Below are positions 41,290-50,162 of a DNA stretch of 64,000 nt, piece after piece (position 1 is the first letter of the stretch; each line of letters begins with the position of its first letter). The DNA is from Bacteriovoracaceae bacterium UBA6200 (lineage in GTDB: Bacteria > Bdellovibrionota > Bacteriovoracia > Bacteriovoracales > Bacteriovoracaceae), in NCBI GenBank assembly GCA_002422605.1, contig DISW01000023.1, forward strand, positions 408,264 to 472,263, written 5' to 3'. Below the pieces are notes generated by a model. It was not told the origin of the DNA and did not search any database. It was given only the letters and a program-made list of their open reading frames with translations. The position numbers and the translations under genes were made by a program.

Positions 41290-42393
41290 TTAGTAATCAC
41301 TCTTCAAAAGCAAATTATCTTTATGAATGGCCACTTTGGACGGCGGGTTTTCCATCAGACTAGAAATCTCTCCAGACTTCTTCCCTTTGATAAGTTCCAT
41401 TTCCTTATAATCATACTCAGTAATTCCCACCGCAATGCTCTTACTCTTAAACTTCACCTGAATCACATCCCCTCGCCGAAAGGTACCGCATACCTTTTTG
41501 ATGCCGATGGGGAGAAGGGAAGTGTTGCCCTTCATAAGAGCGAGAGCGCAGCCTTCATCCACCACTACCCAGGCCTCGTTTTTTACAACGGTTGAAAGCC
41601 AGGATTTCCGACGGGAAGTTTGTTTTTCAGGGTTCCCTTTAAAAAGAGTGCCGCCGTTTTTATCCAGGAGACGAGTGAGGGGATGAGTCGTGAGGAAGGT
41701 GCCAATAATCACGTCCACTCCAATGGGAGTGAGTTTTCTCACGGCCTTAAGTTTGGTGTCCATACCACCCCGGCCGACGCTGGTTTTTGCGGCGAACTTA
41801 ACTCCTGAAAAATCATCTTTAAAATCGATCTCATCAAAGCGTATGGCATCCGGGTCTTTAGGATTTTTGTTAAAGAGACCGTCGGCTTCGGTTAAGAGGA
41901 TGAGTTTTTCTGCATCGGCCACCTGAGTGATCATCACCGCTAATTGGTCATTATCACCAACCGTAATTTCTTCATAAGAAACGGTGTCGTTTTCATTCAC
42001 AATCGGGATGATGTTATTTTCTAAAAGTTGGTTAATGGTGTTTCGAATATTTAAAAATCTTTTTTGGATTTTAAAATCCTCATGGGTCACAAGTATCTGA
42101 GCGCAGTGAAGACCTTGATCTAAAAGAGTTCCAACATAGGCCTTCATGAGAAGAGGTTGGCCGATCGCCGCAGCGGCCTGTTGGAAAGAGATCATCATTT
42201 TTTTTTCATCTGGTTTCTTAATGAGATGTTTACCAGAGTTAACGGCACCAGAACTTACCAGAATGGGAGAGTACCCCTGGGATTTTAAATGGACCAGTTC
42301 CTGAACGATGTTTTTGATTTTCGGGAGAGAAACTCCACCCATTTCATCAGTAACGGCGAGGGAACCTAATTTAATAACGACTCTTTTTTGCAT
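41290..42393 (-). CDS. proB: Glutamate 5-kinase
   Basis: ProB phosphorylates glutamate. The amino-acid-kinase domain (residues 1-255) has V-I-K-L-G-S, V-S-S-G-A-V, P-I-V-N-E-N-D-T-V-S and G-M-x-T-K-L-K-A. Residues about 275-355 form the PUA domain. Length 367 is normal. Heads a six-gene run with proA, yajQ, yqeY, M24 peptidase and DUF523. No proC is in the window. Confidence 0.97.
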   Translation of the reverse strand: MQKRVVIKLGSLAVTDEMGGVSLPKIKNIVQELVHLKSQGYSPILVSSGAVNSGKHLIKKPDEKKMMISFQQAAAAIGQPLLMKAYVGTLLDQGLHCAQILVTHEDFKIQKRFLNIRNTINQLLENNIIPIVNENDTVSYEEITVGDNDQLAVMITQVADAEKLILLTEADGLFNKNPKDPDAIRFDEIDFKDDFSGVKFAAKTSVGRGGMDTKLKAVRKLTPIGVDVIIGTFLTTHPLTRLLDKNGGTLFKGNPEKQTSRRKSWLSTVVKNEAWVVVDEGCALALMKGNTSLLPIGIKKVCGTFRRGDVIQVKFKSKSIAVGITEYDYKEMELIKGKKSGEISSLMENPPSKVAIHKDNLLLKSDY

Positions 42394-42499
42394 GAATTAA
42401 TGGTAATGGGAAATTAACAGATTTAATAGGACTAGAATGCAGTGTCCTTGGGAAGCGAGGGATGGGTCGCTATGATACTTCTTAACCGAGGAGGTCAAA

Positions 42500-42736
42500 A
42501 TGAATCCATTTTTAAACGGTCCTGGTACTAATCCCGATCAGCCTTCAGTTCCAACTAACCCAGTTCCCGGTCCTTCGCCGGTAGAAGTGGATCCAGGGGA
42601 TCTTCATAGTAAACCAAATGTGAATTATGACAATATCCCGGATTCTGCTCCCTTTAGTCCAAGTCCGGATATTCCGAATGAACCAGAGACGCCGACGGAG
42701 CCGAATCGCGAAACACCGGCCCCGCCACCAAGCTAA
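42500..42736 (+). CDS. Proline-rich small protein
   Basis: The 78-residue product starts after GAGGAGG with good spacing. About a third of residues are Pro, with Asn, Glu, Ser and Thr filling most of the rest; no signal peptide or hydrophobic segment. Probably disordered. The short gap after it holds a GGTAG/CTACC mini-hairpin (42739-42751) and the end of scoB. Confidence 0.55.
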   Translation: MNPFLNGPGTNPDQPSVPTNPVPGPSPVEVDPGDLHSKPNVNYDNIPDSAPFSPSPDIPNEPETPTEPNRETPAPPPS

Positions 42737-42761
42737 AAGGTAGACGCTACCGTTCGAACAA

Positions 42762-43418
42762 TTAGAAAGTCATCTCTGGCACGTTGGCGGGGATGACTAA
42801 TTCAGCTTCTGTGAGGGATTTAATCTCTTCAACAGAGACGCCGGGAGCGCGTTCCATGAGATGGAATTTTCCGCCTTCTAAACGGAGAACGGCGAGATCT
42901 GTTACGACCAGCTTCACACAGTTCACCCCGGTCAGAGGCAATGAGCATTTATTGAGGATTTTTGATTTTCCGTCTTTAGAAGCGTGAGACATGGCCACGA
43001 TGATGTTTTCTGCGCCGGCCACTAAATCCATGGCCCCACCCATGCCTTTAACTAGTTTTCCTGGAATCATCCAGCTAGCGAGGGCGCCGGTTGAATCAAC
43101 TTCAAAGGCCCCAAGGACTGTGAGATCCACGTGTCCACCACGAATCATAGCGAAAGAGTCCGCAGATGAAAAAAAGGCCGAACCTTTAATCACGGTTACT
43201 GTTTGTTTACCGGCATTAATCAGATCCGGGTCAATAGTTTCTTCTGTCGGGAATTCTCCCATGCCAAGGATTCCGTTTTCACTCTGAAACATGACCTCCA
43301 TGCCTTTTGGAATGTAGTTGGCCACCAGAGTAGGAATACCGATTCCCAGATTCACGTAATAGCCATCACGAAGTTCTTTTGCAATTCTTTGAGCGATTTG
43401 TTCTCTTGAAAGTGCCAT
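42762..43418 (-). CDS. scoB: 3-oxoacid CoA-transferase, subunit B
   Basis: The beta subunit (218 residues) has the catalytic Glu in Q-S-E-N-G-I-L-G-M-G and the N-terminal G-I-G-I-P-T. With ScoA it moves CoA between succinyl-CoA and 3-ketoacids such as acetoacetate, linking ketone/short-chain catabolism to the TCA cycle. It follows scoA by 11 bases. Confidence 0.95.
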   Translation of the reverse strand: MALSREQIAQRIAKELRDGYYVNLGIGIPTLVANYIPKGMEVMFQSENGILGMGEFPTEETIDPDLINAGKQTVTVIKGSAFFSSADSFAMIRGGHVDLTVLGAFEVDSTGALASWMIPGKLVKGMGGAMDLVAGAENIIVAMSHASKDGKSKILNKCSLPLTGVNCVKLVVTDLAVLRLEGGKFHLMERAPGVSVEEIKSLTEAELVIPANVPEMTF

Positions 43419-43429
43419 ATGTATTATCC

Positions 43430-44131
43430 TTATTTTCTGATTGTTCTTTGCTCGATTCTTTTCTCAAATGTTCCTTTAATCAAACGGTCAACGTAGATTC
43501 CTGGAACATGAATGAAGTTTGGATCGAGTTCACCTGGTTCGACAATTTCCTCAACTTCTACAATCGTCATTTTACCGGCGGTTGCAATCATTGGATTAAA
43601 GTTCGCGGCCGTTTTTCGGAAGATGAGATTTCCGAAGGTATCGGCCTTCCAGGCCTTAACGAGAGCAAAGTCAGCCTTAGGAAATGCAGGCTCGAGAATA
43701 TATGGTCTTCCGTCAAACATCTTAACGTCTTTTCCCTCGGCCACTAGAGTTCCATAACCGGTGGCCGTGAAGAATCCCGGAATGCCAGCACCGGCGGCGC
43801 GGATTTTTTCAGCTAAAGTGCCTTGAGGAGTTAGTTCTAGTTCGAGCTCCCCGGAAAGAACCTGTTTTTCAAAAAGAGCGTTTTCTCCCACATAAGAAGA
43901 GATCATTTTTTTGACTTGTTTTTTTTCCAGAAGGACACCCAGACCAAAGCCATCTACGCCAGCATTATTTGAAACAACAGTGAGTCCCTTGGTTCCCATA
44001 TCATGAATTTTTTTGATGAGATTTTCAGGAATTCCGCAAAGGCCGAAACCGCCAACCATTAAAAACATATTGTCAGTGAGACCAGCTAAGGCCTCATCAT
44101 ATGTTTTAACAACCTTATTAAAACCAGACAT
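43430..44131 (-). CDS. scoA: 3-oxoacid CoA-transferase, subunit A
   Basis: Alpha subunit of 233 residues with M-V-G-G-F-G-L-C-G-I-P-E-N-L, the glycine-rich CoA-binding signature near residue 25-40, and F-F-T-A-T-G-Y-G-T. Works with scoB just downstream. Fits with fadBA and fadI in this window as a fatty-acid/ketoacid theme. Confidence 0.95.
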   Translation of the reverse strand: MSGFNKVVKTYDEALAGLTDNMFLMVGGFGLCGIPENLIKKIHDMGTKGLTVVSNNAGVDGFGLGVLLEKKQVKKMISSYVGENALFEKQVLSGELELELTPQGTLAEKIRAAGAGIPGFFTATGYGTLVAEGKDVKMFDGRPYILEPAFPKADFALVKAWKADTFGNLIFRKTAANFNPMIATAGKMTIVEVEEIVEPGELDPNFIHVPGIYVDRLIKGTFEKRIEQRTIRK

Positions 44132-44189
44132 TGCTTCTCCTTCTAAAAGATTCTAGAGGGTTAAAAGGTATCGTATGGGAGAGGGAATG

Positions 44190-44222
44190 AAAAGAAAAAG
44201 GCCCCAGAGTTTGGGGCCTTTA
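44190..44222. terminator. Bidirectional terminator between scoA and endonuclease gene
   Basis: AAAGGCCCC and GGGGCCTTT (44197-44205/44213-44221) form a nine-bp stem; A-rich flank on the left gives a T-run on the minus strand for the endonuclease gene. Confidence 0.85.
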
Positions 44223-44226
44223 GTAT

Positions 44227-45069
44227 TTAGAAATCTGAAATAAGATCGACAATTTCCGGGTGATCTACGAAAGGGTTACGAACATTTTGGTGTTTCGCAA
44301 TTTTTTCGTGGCGGATTAATTCATTTGAATCAATGGGATCATCTTTATGCCATTTTCTAAGAGTAGCTTCTTCTCTGCTGCTGATGCCTAGGTTGTAGTG
44401 CATGGCAAAGTAGAAAAGTGAGCGGGCAACGTTACCACGATGAGCAGGAGGTGGAGTATAAGTATCACCGCCGGCAGCAAAACCAAAACGGCTCATATCG
44501 CAGCCTTCACCAACCATTTCATTCTCATCAAGTCTTACGAGACCGAAAGGGATATTCCCGCGACGGCTGTTCGCATGAGAGTCAGTAAGGTAAAGATGGT
44601 GCATGTCTGACTTCTGCATGTCTTTTGAGAAGTTACCGTTGAATTTACTTTGAGGCCATGTGTGCTCGATATTGACTCGAGTATGCATTCCAGAAACTTC
44701 ATCGAGGCCTCTGAAGTAGAATTTTTTCCCACAGTAGACATCACGAACATAAGTGCCTTCGTTGTCTCTTAGGATATCAAGTTCACCGAACATGATTTTG
44801 CGGGCCGCTGTGTAGCCAACTGAGAAATGACGGTAACAACCCTGGCTATTGCACTGAGATTTGATCTCGTCGTGCTTACCTTTAGCAGGTTGGTGAGCTT
44901 CATTGAAGATTCGGTTAAAGAGTGTGCGATCGAGTTTTTTCTTAGAAGTGACAGCGGAGTAGAATTCTGATCCGTAGTAAGACCACTGACCATTAGGGAG
45001 CTTTTGATCAACCTGAGCAAAGCCTGTTGTGAGAATGAACAAGCTTAAAAGCGAGAGTAAGACCTTCAT
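44227..45069 (-). CDS. Secreted endonuclease I (EndA/NucM-like)
   Basis: The ATG at 45069 follows GAAGGA and gives a signal peptide (about residues 1-18, ending G-F-A). The DNase motif N-I-E-H-T-W-P-Q-S ... D-M-H-H-L-Y ... N-S-R-R-G-N-I-P-F-G is complete, with the metal-binding His. Family members are non-specific extracellular or periplasmic nucleases. In a predator, such an enzyme could digest host DNA (inference). Confidence 0.93.
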   Translation of the reverse strand: MKVLLSLLSLFILTTGFAQVDQKLPNGQWSYYGSEFYSAVTSKKKLDRTLFNRIFNEAHQPAKGKHDEIKSQCNSQGCYRHFSVGYTAARKIMFGELDILRDNEGTYVRDVYCGKKFYFRGLDEVSGMHTRVNIEHTWPQSKFNGNFSKDMQKSDMHHLYLTDSHANSRRGNIPFGLVRLDENEMVGEGCDMSRFGFAAGGDTYTPPPAHRGNVARSLFYFAMHYNLGISSREEATLRKWHKDDPIDSNELIRHEKIAKHQNVRNPFVDHPEIVDLISDF

Positions 45070-45235
45070 CATTATCCTTCGGTAGATTAATTTTGAAAAA
45101 ATCCTAAAGTAGCCAACCTTAATTGTCACTTAATTTTAACTAATAATTGGTCCTCACGTGAACTTAATAAATCATGGTTAAAGCACGAGATTAAAGAATA
45201 GAAATGAGAGTCAGGGATTGTAAGAAATTCGCTCT

Positions 45236-45805
45236 CTAGATTTCATAATACTTTGCGTAAAGTGCAATTTTTTCTAATGCTTCTCTCAGTGCATCATTGA
45301 TTGGAATTCGTTTTTGAATAAGTTCTGGATGCATCGTGGATAGATGATAAGACCAGTCCCGAAGCTTAGGAATTTTGGGGTCCCGTTCCTGTTGTACTAC
45401 TTGGGAAGTTTCCGGGAAGTCCTGTTTGATAAGCTTACAGATGGAAACAGCGATCTCACCTTTTTTGTCCATGTATCCGGAGACTCCGAACATCCTGCAC
45501 AGAGAGGGTCTTTCTTTATAGGAAGTGCACTGTCCTTTACGCCCTCCTTGATAATTAAAGATGAGGCAGTGAGAGACTTGGTTTGATTCTAAACGATCCA
45601 ACCATTCTTCCAGTTTACCTTCATCATAAATCTTTAAGGCCATGGGAAGCATTTCCAGCATTGACGCTTCCACCTCAGGATTAAGGCAACACTGCCCGCA
45701 ACCGGGAGGGCAACTAAGGCCTACTGATCCTTGGTAGGAAGAAAAAGTTTCTCCCATTTCATCGTAAATTTTTTGCAGATTAAAAACGAATTCTCTGATA
45801 TTCAT
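45236..45805 (-). CDS. YkgJ-family cysteine-cluster protein
   Basis: The 189-residue protein opens with the cluster C-P-P-G-C-G-Q-C-C (about residues 31-39) and adds C-L-I-F-N-Y and C-T-S-Y-K-E-R-P-S-L-C-R-M-F-G, which bind metal (the family is often called zinc- or iron-chelating). No enzyme activity is established. Divergent from the RlmM-like gene, five bases apart. Confidence 0.9.
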   Translation of the reverse strand: MNIREFVFNLQKIYDEMGETFSSYQGSVGLSCPPGCGQCCLNPEVEASMLEMLPMALKIYDEGKLEEWLDRLESNQVSHCLIFNYQGGRKGQCTSYKERPSLCRMFGVSGYMDKKGEIAVSICKLIKQDFPETSQVVQQERDPKIPKLRDWSYHLSTMHPELIQKRIPINDALREALEKIALYAKYYEI

Positions 45806-45810
45806 TTTAG

Positions 45811-46719
45811 ATGGCCTATTATTATTTTGCCCTTACAAATGTCGAATCTGAATCTTTGCTGAAAGAAGAAGTTTCTCTCAGATACCCTGAACTTAGGATT
45901 AGCTATTCTAGACCTGGTTTTTTAACTTTTAAAGGGGAGAAATTAATCTCTTTTGGGCCTTTGTTTGCCCGAGTTTCCGGCCAGACTATTGGGAAGTTTA
46001 GGGAAAAAGAGCTTCTTTATTCCAAGGCCTGGGTTTGGGCCAGAAATGATAAATTAGAAATACCTCCCCGTCTTCAGGAAGTATCAGCAAAAACGATTTA
46101 TAAAGTCGGTGAGGAGGTTACCCTGATCATGATGATAGGACCGGATGAGTTTTGGGTTGGGACTTATAAACTTAAGTCGCATCATTTTCAAACGCCGGGT
46201 GAAGTGAGTTCAATCTTGCCAAGGGAAGATGTCCCTAGTCGCGCCTATTATAAAATAGCTGAAGCTTTTGAGGCATTTGATCTTCCCTTCGATAATCATG
46301 AACGTGTCCTTGAGTTGGGATCAGCTCCGGGAGGGGCGAGTTTATTTCTTTTGGAACAAGATATGAAAGTTCTGGGAGTAGATCCGGCCGATATGGACCC
46401 AAGGATTTTGAAGTACAATAACTTCAAGCATCTTCGAAGACCTTTTGAAACTCTTACGGAAAATGATCTGCGAGATATTGATTGGATCATCAGTGATATT
46501 AATCTTCCACCCACAGTGGTTCTTAAAGAAGTTTATCGGATGCTCAGGTTCCTCGAGCCTCGGGGAATTGTTTTGACCCTGAAAATGAATGAATTGAAGC
46601 ATCTTGAAGTCGTAGCTACGGTAAGAGAAAAGTTCAAAAATCTTGGTTTCGAGAAAGTTGAACTTAAGTACTTACCGGCCCACAAAAAAGAAATTGCTCT
46701 TATTGCGCTTCACTCATAA
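45811..46719 (+). CDS. RlmM/FtsJ-like rRNA 2'-O-methyltransferase
   Basis: Residues about 1-130 look like a THUMP-type RNA-binding part. The Rossmann methyltransferase core starts near residue 165: V-L-E-L-G-S-A-P-G-G-A-S-L (motif I), then G-V-D-P-A. The K-D-K-E tetrad of 2'-O-methyltransferases is plausible: Lys in R-A-Y-Y-K, Asp in I-I-S-D-I-N, Lys in T-L-K-M-N. RlmM modifies C2498 of 23S rRNA; the exact site here is not provable. Its stop overlaps the FAD oxidase stop by 20 bases. Confidence 0.82.
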   Translation: MAYYYFALTNVESESLLKEEVSLRYPELRISYSRPGFLTFKGEKLISFGPLFARVSGQTIGKFREKELLYSKAWVWARNDKLEIPPRLQEVSAKTIYKVGEEVTLIMMIGPDEFWVGTYKLKSHHFQTPGEVSSILPREDVPSRAYYKIAEAFEAFDLPFDNHERVLELGSAPGGASLFLLEQDMKVLGVDPADMDPRILKYNNFKHLRRPFETLTENDLRDIDWIISDINLPPTVVLKEVYRMLRFLEPRGIVLTLKMNELKHLEVVATVREKFKNLGFEKVELKYLPAHKKEIALIALHS

Positions 46720-48034
46720 AGCCCTGAGGAAAGAATTGGTTGTAAGGATCATGTTCTTTCTTCAGATCATGAAAAAGTTTCAACTGATTTTCACCATGGA
46801 AGCGTTTGATATATTTTTGTTTTAAAAGCCCGATCCCATGTTCAGCAAAGGGAGAGCCCTTCCAATTGAAAACGTGTTCATACAATTTCTCAAATTCTGC
46901 CAGACACCGGGCCGATTCATCCTTACTAGGCATATAGTTAAAGTGAAGATGGCCGTCACCAAAATGGCCAAAGAGACAGTAGCGAACTCCAATTTTGGAT
47001 GCTTCACGATAGAAGTTTAAAAGGTCAACGATATGATCAGGGCCGACTTGAACATCAGTTCCCACTTTTACGACGCCCATTTGTGAATTCACTTCAAAAA
47101 TGGCCCGTGGAACTCCGGCCCGAACGTGATGGAATTTATTTTCTGCAATCTCAAAAACATTTTCTGGTGAAGTGAGCTCTAAACCGCAAAGGACATTTCC
47201 ATAAATCTCCTCAAAGTCACTAGTTTTGACCTCCAGGAAAATAACGTCCTGATTATTTCCAAGTTTCTCATCCGGTTTAAGATAATTCATGCAATTGGCA
47301 TCTAAAAGCTCGCAAGAAAAGATGACATTTCGATGAGATTGAACTGCATGGTAAATTTCCATATGAGGATTCATATCTTCTTCCCAGCGAGGAAGAAGCA
47401 TAAAGACATATGTCACATCGCTATTGTCTGTGGTTTCAATTTCTACTTCTGTCACAATTCCTAGCTGACCTTCAGTCCCAATCATCAGATCGATGGCCTT
47501 ATCAAAGCGGGGATAAGGAGCATTTTTGAAGCCCCGATAGGATTTGAAATCTTCCTGATAGGCCTTAAGATTCTGTGAACTAGAGGTGAAATCATCTTCG
47601 CGGCGAAGTTCTTTTTCTTCACCGTTATAATCCAGATACTTCAAACGAACGACTTGGGAGCGCATATTACCAAAAGCAAAGCAGCGCTCTCCGGTACAAG
47701 ATGTGGCGATCCCAGCTGTCACCAGGGCCAATTGCTCAGTCGGTGATGTTTTTAGACTCCTTCCTTTAGCGCGCAAAAAATTGCGGGCGTCTTCCCAAGA
47801 AACAGCACCTTTGATGATCAGGTTGCCATTTTCTTTTAAATCCATCTGAGGAGGTAATTTAGAAAGATCACACAGGTAAAAATTATTATCCTTCTTCCAA
47901 GGAAGAAGTTGGTCCAGCTTATCATAGGGAATAACAGTTGAGGTCTTTGATGAGAAATAGAAGCTAGGTTGATGCGCCTTGAGGTGACTGACCAGGTCTG
48001 CTTGGGAGTAAAATGTTTTAGTTTTAAATGTCAT
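46700..48034 (-). CDS. FAD-linked oxidase (D-lactate/glycolate dehydrogenase type)
   Basis: The N-terminal half is an FAD-binding type 4 domain (N-L-I-I-K-G, T-A-G-I-A-T-S-C-T-G, G-T-E-G-Q-L-G-I-V-T-E). The C-terminal half has G-H-F-G-D-G-H-L-H-F-N, the FAD-oxidase C signature. Substrate is a 2-hydroxy acid in most relatives, but unknown here. No Fe-S subunit is beside it. Monocistronic. Confidence 0.9.
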   Translation of the reverse strand: MTFKTKTFYSQADLVSHLKAHQPSFYFSSKTSTVIPYDKLDQLLPWKKDNNFYLCDLSKLPPQMDLKENGNLIIKGAVSWEDARNFLRAKGRSLKTSPTEQLALVTAGIATSCTGERCFAFGNMRSQVVRLKYLDYNGEEKELRREDDFTSSSQNLKAYQEDFKSYRGFKNAPYPRFDKAIDLMIGTEGQLGIVTEVEIETTDNSDVTYVFMLLPRWEEDMNPHMEIYHAVQSHRNVIFSCELLDANCMNYLKPDEKLGNNQDVIFLEVKTSDFEEIYGNVLCGLELTSPENVFEIAENKFHHVRAGVPRAIFEVNSQMGVVKVGTDVQVGPDHIVDLLNFYREASKIGVRYCLFGHFGDGHLHFNYMPSKDESARCLAEFEKLYEHVFNWKGSPFAEHGIGLLKQKYIKRFHGENQLKLFHDLKKEHDPYNQFFPQGFMSEAQ

Positions 48035-48084
48035 ATGCGACTCACTTTTTGATGCTATTTTAACGTTTTTTTTAAGGAGAGGCC

Positions 48085-48450
48085 ATGGAAGTTGTTGCAG
48101 TTATCGGAGCTTCGAGTGATCCGTCACGATATTCTTATAAGGCCATGGAAATGCTTAAAGAATATGGACATGAGGCAGTGCCTGTTCATCCTCGGGAAGA
48201 AGAAGTACTTGGTAAAAAAGTTATTCATAAATTAGGGGAGCTTACGGGACAGAAAATTGACACGATTACTGTTTATGTCAATCCGGCCATCTCAGATAAA
48301 TATCAACAGGAAATGATTGAAGTCCATCCCAAGCGAGTGATCTTTAATCCTGGAGCTGAAAATCCAAAGCTTGAGAAGGCCTTAAAGGATAAGGGCATTA
48401 ATGTTGAAAATGCCTGTACACTTGTGCTTCTGAGGACTGAGCAGTTTTAA
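48085..48450 (+). CDS. CoA-binding protein (YccU-like)
   Basis: Small Rossmann CoA-binding domain of 121 residues: G-A-S-S-D-P-S-R-Y-S and P-V-H-P then F-N-P-G-A-E-N. The family binds CoA, acting in an unknown process. It starts after AAGGAGAGG. Its stop is two bases from the 5'-nucleotidase stop. Confidence 0.9.
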   Translation: MEVVAVIGASSDPSRYSYKAMEMLKEYGHEAVPVHPREEEVLGKKVIHKLGELTGQKIDTITVYVNPAISDKYQQEMIEVHPKRVIFNPGAENPKLEKALKDKGINVENACTLVLLRTEQF

Positions 48451-48452
48451 GC

Positions 48453-50003
48453 TTAGTCCTGTAAGCAACGTAAAGGGGAGTTATCCCGGATGTAGTTTTC
48501 GATCATCGGCCAATAATTGCTGTCTTTGACCTTCCGAAGATTATTAAAGAGTGCAAAACCGAGAATGTTGCCAAGTTTTAAAACTCCGTAAGGGACTTCA
48601 GACGGAAGAGCTATCGTGTAGTAGCGAAGGTTACTTAATTGCTCTCCACTAATCATGGCCTCATTCACATCATGAATCGTTGGATCAAAGCGAGTTGTGA
48701 CTCCACTTCTACCGTTTTTGACTTCCACACCATCAATGACGACCTGGAGGGAAACTTCGGAACTTGCCATGATGCTGAGGATTTTTTTAAGTAGAAAACC
48801 TGAAACTTTTGCTCGTGAAACATGCCAGCCTTGGTCTCCCCACCGGCGAAAGTGAGGGAAGTTATCCACCACGTCTCCAAAGGTAATGGGACCTGGAGCG
48901 ATTTCTTCACCTTGGAAAACATCAAACTGCATACCGAGGTCAGTCTTGGCCGCCGTTCTTGTCATGCGGGCAATATGATGTGACCAGCAGGTTCTGGTTT
49001 GAGTGTCCTGGCCGTTATAGTTACCGCTTAAAGTAATGTCAGACTGGCCAATGACTTCATCCCAAGATCTTCCAAAATAATCTTCACGTTTTTGATAAGC
49101 ATCACTCACAAAAGCCTTCATCGATTCTTCCTGAGGCATGTCTTGAGTGATCTTGATCATTCTATAATCAATCATCTCGGCCTCTCCGTTCCCTTTGAGG
49201 TCAAGAGTCATGGCACCGATATGTCCGGAATGAGCTCCGGCCTGAATGATGGGAATTAATCGACCACTTAAATTCTTGGTAAGCTGTGGACGAGAGAGGA
49301 GGATATGGGAGTGACCGCCAACCACCATGTCGATGGTTCGGGACTTTTCCACCAAACGAATGTCTTTTGAGAGACCAATGTGAGTCAGGGCGATAGTGAA
49401 ATCGACTTTGTCTTTATTCGCTTTTGTCGCTTGTTTGATACCAGCATTATGAGAACTCGAAATGAAGCCCAGTGGGCGTAAAGGGTACATATAGTGAATC
49501 TCATTGGTCGTTAAACCAAAAACGCGAACCTTTTTTCCATCAAAATCAAAGTCTTTATAATTTGGAAGGAGTTTTGAGAGCCCAAGAAACCTTTTGCCTT
49601 TAAGATTTGCTGAAAGCATGGTTGCTTTAAGATCGGCTTTCCTGATTTGGCGGGCAAGCTCTTTTCCACCTAGAATAAAATCATGATTTCCAAGAACCGT
49701 GACATCAACGCCCAGAAGATCCAGGGCGCGAAGAGAATCAACCCCGTGATCTGAAAAATAGAAGCTTGAGCCTTCACCAAAATCACCGCCATCAAGATAA
49801 AGGGTAGGAATTCCTTTTTTTTCGGCTTCTTTTTTAAGATTATCCACTACTTCTTTCAATTGAGCATAGCCGCCGATCCCGCCTCGGGTTCCCTGGAAAT
49901 AAGAATGCAAGTCATTGGTATGAAGGATCTGGATGACCTTCGCAAACGACGTTGAGCTAATAAGGAGGCCTAGACAAAGAGAAAGCGGTTTAAGTAATTT
50001 CAT
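48453..50003 (-). CDS. Exported 5'-nucleotidase/2',3'-cyclic phosphodiesterase (UshA-like)
   Basis: A signal peptide (about 1-21, ending S-F-A) precedes the metallophosphatase domain: H-T-N-D-L-H-S, D-G-G-D-F-G-E-G-S, G-N-H-D-F, H-I-G-L and G-G-H-S-H. The C-terminal ~200 residues are the 5'-nucleotidase substrate domain. It would free nucleosides in the periplasm. Overall length (516) fits UshA. Nucleotide scavenging from prey is one possible context. Confidence 0.93.
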   Translation of the reverse strand: MKLLKPLSLCLGLLISSTSFAKVIQILHTNDLHSYFQGTRGGIGGYAQLKEVVDNLKKEAEKKGIPTLYLDGGDFGEGSSFYFSDHGVDSLRALDLLGVDVTVLGNHDFILGGKELARQIRKADLKATMLSANLKGKRFLGLSKLLPNYKDFDFDGKKVRVFGLTTNEIHYMYPLRPLGFISSSHNAGIKQATKANKDKVDFTIALTHIGLSKDIRLVEKSRTIDMVVGGHSHILLSRPQLTKNLSGRLIPIIQAGAHSGHIGAMTLDLKGNGEAEMIDYRMIKITQDMPQEESMKAFVSDAYQKREDYFGRSWDEVIGQSDITLSGNYNGQDTQTRTCWSHHIARMTRTAAKTDLGMQFDVFQGEEIAPGPITFGDVVDNFPHFRRWGDQGWHVSRAKVSGFLLKKILSIMASSEVSLQVVIDGVEVKNGRSGVTTRFDPTIHDVNEAMISGEQLSNLRYYTIALPSEVPYGVLKLGNILGFALFNNLRKVKDSNYWPMIENYIRDNSPLRCLQD

Positions 50004-50162
50004 GGATGTGCTCTTAAGAAAAAATATTGAGTTCCCTTTTTATTAGACCCCTGATTTAGAAAAGATGGAACGCTGTAAATATTTCCTAAATAAAAGACTG
50101 TCACCTAAAGCCCATCACAAGTATTGGCCAAGGTGCTGATCCAGAGATACAACTCCTAACCT